Assembly: GCA_023435945.1 (NCBI GenBank)
Contig: JAEZLB010000201.1
Span: 1-8,643, forward strand
Source: Pseudomonadota bacterium
GTDB lineage: Bacteria; Pseudomonadota; Gammaproteobacteria; Burkholderiales; Burkholderiaceae_D
Direction of reading: 5' to 3'
DNA: 8,643 nucleotides
Shown: one piece after another, positions 5,780-8,643 of the stretch
Layout of the letters: every line of letters starts with the position of its first letter
Numbering within the stretch: the stretch's first letter is position 1
Program-made: the position numbers and the translations under genes
Notes under the pieces: generated by a model
What the model saw: the letters and a program-made list of their open reading frames with translations, nothing else
What the model was told of the DNA's origin: nothing
The model's database searches: none

Positions 5780-7042
5780 CTAATGCAAGTGCTGCTGCGT
5801 GCCTTGCGTCAGGTCTTCCGGCATTTCCGCATGTACCAATTCTGCCTCCCAATCCAGATAGAGCGGGGTACCGCAGTCTTCGCAGAAGTCGGACTGGAAT
5901 AATTCGCGATGAATCTTGACATCGGTTACGCCGCATTCTCGCAGCAGGGCAACGATTTCCTCAAGCGGTGAGCGGTATTCTGGCGTTTCCGCAGGTGCAG
6001 ACAGTAAAAGTCCTCCCATGTCTATCATGTCTTCATCCGCTTCTTCCGGTCCGTAAAGCGGCCAGACTACACCGTAGATAACTTCGGTTTGACCTTGCAC
6101 TGTAAAACTGATCCGGTATTCATCTATGCGACGTTCTGCTGAATCCTGCGCAAATCCGCCTATCACTGCCGCCAGTGCGCTGGCATCGACTTCCAGGGAT
6201 TGCGTCAAATAATTGATTGCCGCTCTAATGGTAATAGGACGTATAAGCTTGTCGGCTTCACGGCAGGCAAGATAATAAGCTTCAGGAAGCAATAATTCGA
6301 CTCCGCATCCGGGAAGCATTCTTTGTATGACCGGATTCATATCAATCTGCCAGAGGCGCAAGGCTTCATTCTGGGCGGCCACTATGCTTGTCGGCGCCGA
6401 TGCCGTTTGCCAGCGGAATAGAGGCGCGCCTGAAGGTACTATCAAGGTTGCCAGCAGGTAGCGAGTATCCGCAAGAAAAGGGACCGTTTCAGGCAGGGCG
6501 CCGGACAGGGTTATTGGCTTGTCACCCAAACCTGCCTGAGTCATGCGTTGAGTCAGGGAAAATGTAGCCTCGTGTGTCTGCGGTAACTGGTCAATGGAAT
6601 ACAGCACAGGAGAAAAGGCGATGCGCACATTTTCTGCCAGCATATGAGTCTGCAGATGGTTCGCAGTGGCTTCCAGCAGCTCCGTCGGCACGGTTCCGGA
6701 TGCAATGGCAAAACGGGTCCAGGCCAGGATTGGCAGCGCAATCAGCAAGGCATCGTAATGTTGTCCGTCGTGTTCGACAGTGCAGGAGGAACTGACTGCC
6801 TCCACGCAATCGATCAGGGCGTCGTAAGCGGGAGCTTCCAGGCGGAACAGATGGTCGAGCGCAGCATTAACTGTCTCCTGGTGATGATGCTTGAGCAACT
6901 TCTGCACGAGTGCATCAATCTGCTGTTCCCAGGCACGCTCTTCCAGGCGACTGCTGGCGCGTGCCATTGCGATCGCCAGGCTGACGAGTCGCTGGCTGTC
7001 GGCCGACAGTTTCAGCGGAGATTTCTTTGACGGGCGGCGCAT
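5780..7042 (-). CDS. DUF2863 family protein, function unknown
   Basis: A 420-residue soluble protein that I recognise as the DUF2863 family, found in Burkholderiales. No biochemical role is known to me. The basic N-terminus MRRPSKKSPLKLSADSQRLV fits family members and supports the ATG at 7042, even though no strong Shine-Dalgarno precedes it. There is no signal peptide or membrane segment. The middle contains an Ala/Leu-rich helical region (about 15-150) and a mixed domain (about 180-345, with GVVWPLYGPEEADEDMIDMG). The C-terminus carries FCEDCGTPLYLD with Cys387 and Cys390 and a histidine at 404, which could be half of a metal site, though only one CxxC is present. It is preceded on the same strand by acnA but is separated from it by a terminator, so it is probably transcribed from its own promoter. 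Confidence 0.82.
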   Translation of the reverse strand: MRRPSKKSPLKLSADSQRLVSLAIAMARASSRLEERAWEQQIDALVQKLLKHHHQETVNAALDHLFRLEAPAYDALIDCVEAVSSSCTVEHDGQHYDALLIALPILAWTRFAIASGTVPTELLEATANHLQTHMLAENVRIAFSPVLYSIDQLPQTHEATFSLTQRMTQAGLGDKPITLSGALPETVPFLADTRYLLATLIVPSGAPLFRWQTASAPTSIVAAQNEALRLWQIDMNPVIQRMLPGCGVELLLPEAYYLACREADKLIRPITIRAAINYLTQSLEVDASALAAVIGGFAQDSAERRIDEYRISFTVQGQTEVIYGVVWPLYGPEEADEDMIDMGGLLLSAPAETPEYRSPLEEIVALLRECGVTDVKIHRELFQSDFCEDCGTPLYLDWEAELVHAEMPEDLTQGTQQHLH

Positions 7043-7078
7043 AGGGATATAAAAGGAAACAGTAAGAATCAGTGAAAC

Positions 7079-7126
7079 CTATTGTAGTGGAATCACGATT
7101 TCCGGGAATATTATTTCAATGAGCAT
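7079..7126 (-). CDS. Possible 15-aa leader ORF before the DUF2863 gene
   Basis: The minus strand has GGAGG (7137-7141), a 10-base gap, then an ATG starting MLIEIIFPEIVIPLQ and a TAG. The stop lies 36 bases before the DUF2863 ATG. Its ribosome site is better than that of the DUF2863 gene itself. It could be an upstream ORF controlling translation, or chance. The peptide is Ile-rich and has no recognised homologue. Confidence 0.25.
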   Translation of the reverse strand: MLIEIIFPEIVIPLQ

Positions 7127-7141
7127 TGACGTGTTTCCTCC

Positions 7142-7182
7142 ATGTGACACACGCGGACAACATCGCAGAGATGTGACGCGCA
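7142..7182. repeat. Direct repeat ATGTGAC in the DUF2863 leader
   Basis: ATGTGACACACG (7142-7153) and ATGTGACGCGCATG (7171-7184) share ATGTGAC followed by alternating C/purine bases, 29 bases apart start to start. TGTGA is a half-site for CRP/FNR-type regulators, but neither copy has a matching TCACA partner on its other side. The role is unknown. Confidence 0.3.
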
Positions 7183-7190
7183 TGTACTTG

Positions 7191-7219
7191 TATATAAAAT
7201 CACGTCATTAAAAAAACAA
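7191..7219 (-). promoter_or_regulatory. Candidate promoter of the DUF2863 gene
   Basis: On the minus strand TTGTTT (7214-7219) and TATATA (7191-7196) are 17 bases apart. The -35 box lies inside the T-run of the acnA terminator. Transcription would start near 7184, giving a leader of about 140 bases that contains the short ORF and the direct repeat. Pattern matching only. Confidence 0.35.
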
Positions 7220-7247
7220 GCAGGAAGAGGCAAGCCCCTTCCTGCTT
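7209..7247 (-). terminator. Intrinsic terminator of acnA
   Basis: On the minus strand AAGCAGGAAG (7238-7247) pairs with CTTCCTGCTT (7218-7227), with GGC/GCC able to pair inside, followed by GTTTTTTTAA. It starts 18 bases after the acnA stop codon. Confidence 0.9.
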
Positions 7248-7265
7248 TGCTCAATGCGACGAAGC

Positions 7266-8643
7266 TTACGCTGCCAGCAACTGGCGCAGCACGAAGGGCA
7301 GGATGCCGCCGTGCTTGTAGTAATCCACTTCGATCGGCGTATCGATGCGCAGCAGCAGCGTTACTTCCTGCTTTTCGCCATTCGAGCGGTGGATGACCAG
7401 CGTGACTTCCTGCTGCGGACGGATTTCGCCTTCCAGACCGGTCAGGTCGAAACGTTCGTTGCCGGTGATATTGAGCGTGTTCACGCCATCATCGCCCAGA
7501 AATTGCAACGGCAGCACGCCCATGCCCACCAGGTTGGAGCGGTGGATGCGCTCGAAGGAACGTGCTACCACGGCCTTGACACCCAGCAACTGCGTGCCTT
7601 TGGCAGCCCAGTCGCGCGAAGAGCCGGTGCCATACTCTTCTCCTGCGAATACCATGGTGGGAACGCCCTGATCGATGTAACGCATTGCCGCATCGTAGAT
7701 GGACATTTGCTCGCCAGTGGGCTGGTGTATGGTCAGGCCGCCTTCAATGCGCGAACCGTCTTCCTTGGGCGGAATCATCAGGTTCTTGATGCGGACATTG
7801 GCGAAGGTGCCGCGCATCATCACTTCATGATTGCCGCGGCGCGAACCGTAGGAGTTAAAGTCGGCTTTCAGTACGCCATTCTCCTGCAGCCATTTGCCGG
7901 CCGGGCTGGTGTCCTTGATGGAGCCAGCAGGCGAGATGTGGTCGGTGGTAATGGAATCGCCGAATACGCCCAGTGCACGTGCGCCGGTAATGCTGGCCGC
8001 TGCTGCCTGCGGTTCCATGGTGAAACCGGCGAAGAACGGCGGTTCCGCGATGTAGGTGGACTTCGGCCAGTTGTACACATCGCCGGTAGCCACGCCTTTG
8101 ATCTGCTCCCACAGATTACCGGGAGCGGATTTCACCTGTTCGTAGTTTTGCTTGAATACCTTGGAATTCATCGCGAACTTCATCAGTTTGGCGATTTCCT
8201 TGGAGGTCGGCCAGATATTGCCCAGGTAGATGTCCTTGCCATCCTTGTTGCGGCCGACCGGCTCGGTCATCAGGTCCCTGGTCACGTTGCCGGCAATCGC
8301 GTAGGCAACCACCAGCGGCGGGGAGGCCAGGAAGTTGGCGCGGATGTTCGGATGGATACGTGCTTCAAAGTTACGGTTGCCGGACAGTACGGCAGCAGCG
8401 ACGATATCGTTCTGCACAATTGCTTCATTGAGCGGTGCAGTCAAGTCGCCGGCATTGCCGATACAAGTAGTGCAACCGTAAGCGGTCACGCCGAAGCCCA
8501 GTTTTTCGAGGTAGGGCAAGAGGCCTGCTGCTTCGAGGTACTGGGTGACAACACGCGATCCCGGTGCCAGCGAAGTCTTGATATGTGGCGCGACTTCCAG
8601 GCCGGCTTCCACCGCCTTCTTCGCCAGCAGGCCGGCAGCCAGC
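7266..8643 (-). CDS. acnA: Aconitate hydratase AcnA, C-terminal half (5' end outside window)
   Basis: This is the TCA and glyoxylate cycle enzyme that interconverts citrate and isocitrate through cis-aconitate, using a [4Fe-4S] cluster in the cytoplasm. The frame runs off the window edge: residues [10 protein letters not shown] precede the first GTG-type candidate at 8612, so no true start is present. About 458 of roughly 900 residues are visible. [13 protein letters not shown] supplies two of the three cluster cysteines (E. coli AcnA C501 and C504 equivalents), and the third, in the TSCTNTSNPS motif, must lie just upstream of the window. The C-terminal swivelling domain is complete: [52 protein letters not shown] with the active-site Ser/Arg, and [18 protein letters not shown]. 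The protein ends [14 protein letters not shown]. It is the AcnA/IRP type, not AcnB, judged by motif order. A strong terminator follows. Confidence 0.97.
   Translation of the reverse strand, partial: LAAGLLAKKAVEAGLEVAPHIKTSLAPGSRVVTQYLEAAGLLPYLEKLGFGVTAYGCTTCIGNAGDLTAPLNEAIVQNDIVAAAVLSGNRNFEARIHPNIRANFLASPPLVVAYAIAGNVTRDLMTEPVGRNKDGKDIYLGNIWPTSKEIAKLMKFAMNSKVFKQNYEQVKSAPGNLWEQIKGVATGDVYNWPKSTYIAEPPFFAGFTMEPQAAAASITGARALGVFGDSITTDHISPAGSIKDTSPAGKWLQENGVLKADFNSYGSRRGNHEVMMRGTFANVRIKNLMIPPKEDGSRIEGGLTIHQPTGEQMSIYDAAMRYIDQGVPTMVFAGEEYGTGSSRDWAAKGTQLLGVKAVVARSFERIHRSNLVGMGVLPLQFLGDDGVNTLNITGNERFDLTGLEGEIRPQQEVTLVIHRSNGEKQEVTLLLRIDTPIEVDYYKHGGILPFVLRQLLAA

Noticed and set aside
1..8643. CRISPR array, toxin-antitoxin pair, phage or defence genes
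   Set aside because: No repeated spacer pattern and no protein of these types was seen on either strand.

Overview
The window looks like chromosomal DNA of a betaproteobacterium, probably Burkholderiales and most plausibly the Oxalobacteraceae (Herminiimonas/Collimonas-like). The reasons are a DUF2863-family gene, an AcnA-type aconitase, a TctA permease and an M14 carboxypeptidase whose sequences read as typical of that group, together with moderate GC content. The genus is an inference from remembered families, not a computed assignment.

Layout. (1) 1-1461, plus strand: C-terminal ~95% of a TctA tripartite tricarboxylate transporter permease, closed by a clear intrinsic terminator. (2) 1660-2862, minus strand: a sodium/glutamate symporter (GltS), convergent with tctA, with a 10-bp inverted repeat in its leader. 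(3) 2953-3624: about 670 bases with no convincing gene. They hold short broken reading frames and several GC-rich hairpins, and lie between gltS and the 3' end of a tRNA gene. (4) 3667-3743, minus strand: tRNA-Pro(GGG) with encoded CCA, a consensus -10 box upstream and a strong terminator downstream. (5) 3882-5021, plus strand: an M14-family zinc carboxypeptidase of the cytosolic CCP-like type. (6) 5274-5684, plus strand: a small lipoprotein with an MliC-like lysozyme-inhibitor domain, ending at a two-way terminator. (7) 5780-7042, minus strand: a DUF2863 protein of unknown function. Its 140-base leader contains a candidate promoter, a 15-codon ORF and a direct repeat. (8) 7266-8643, minus strand: the C-terminal half of aconitate hydratase AcnA, with its own terminator.

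The genes appear to be separate transcription units, since terminators lie between most of them, rather than one operon. Some share a loose theme: uptake of di/tricarboxylates (TctA) and glutamate (GltS), and conversion of citrate to isocitrate (AcnA). I see no evidence that they act as one pathway.

I did not find a clear, previously undescribed system. The parts most worth a second look are the gene-poor stretch flanking the tRNA-Pro 3' end and the leader of the DUF2863 gene.
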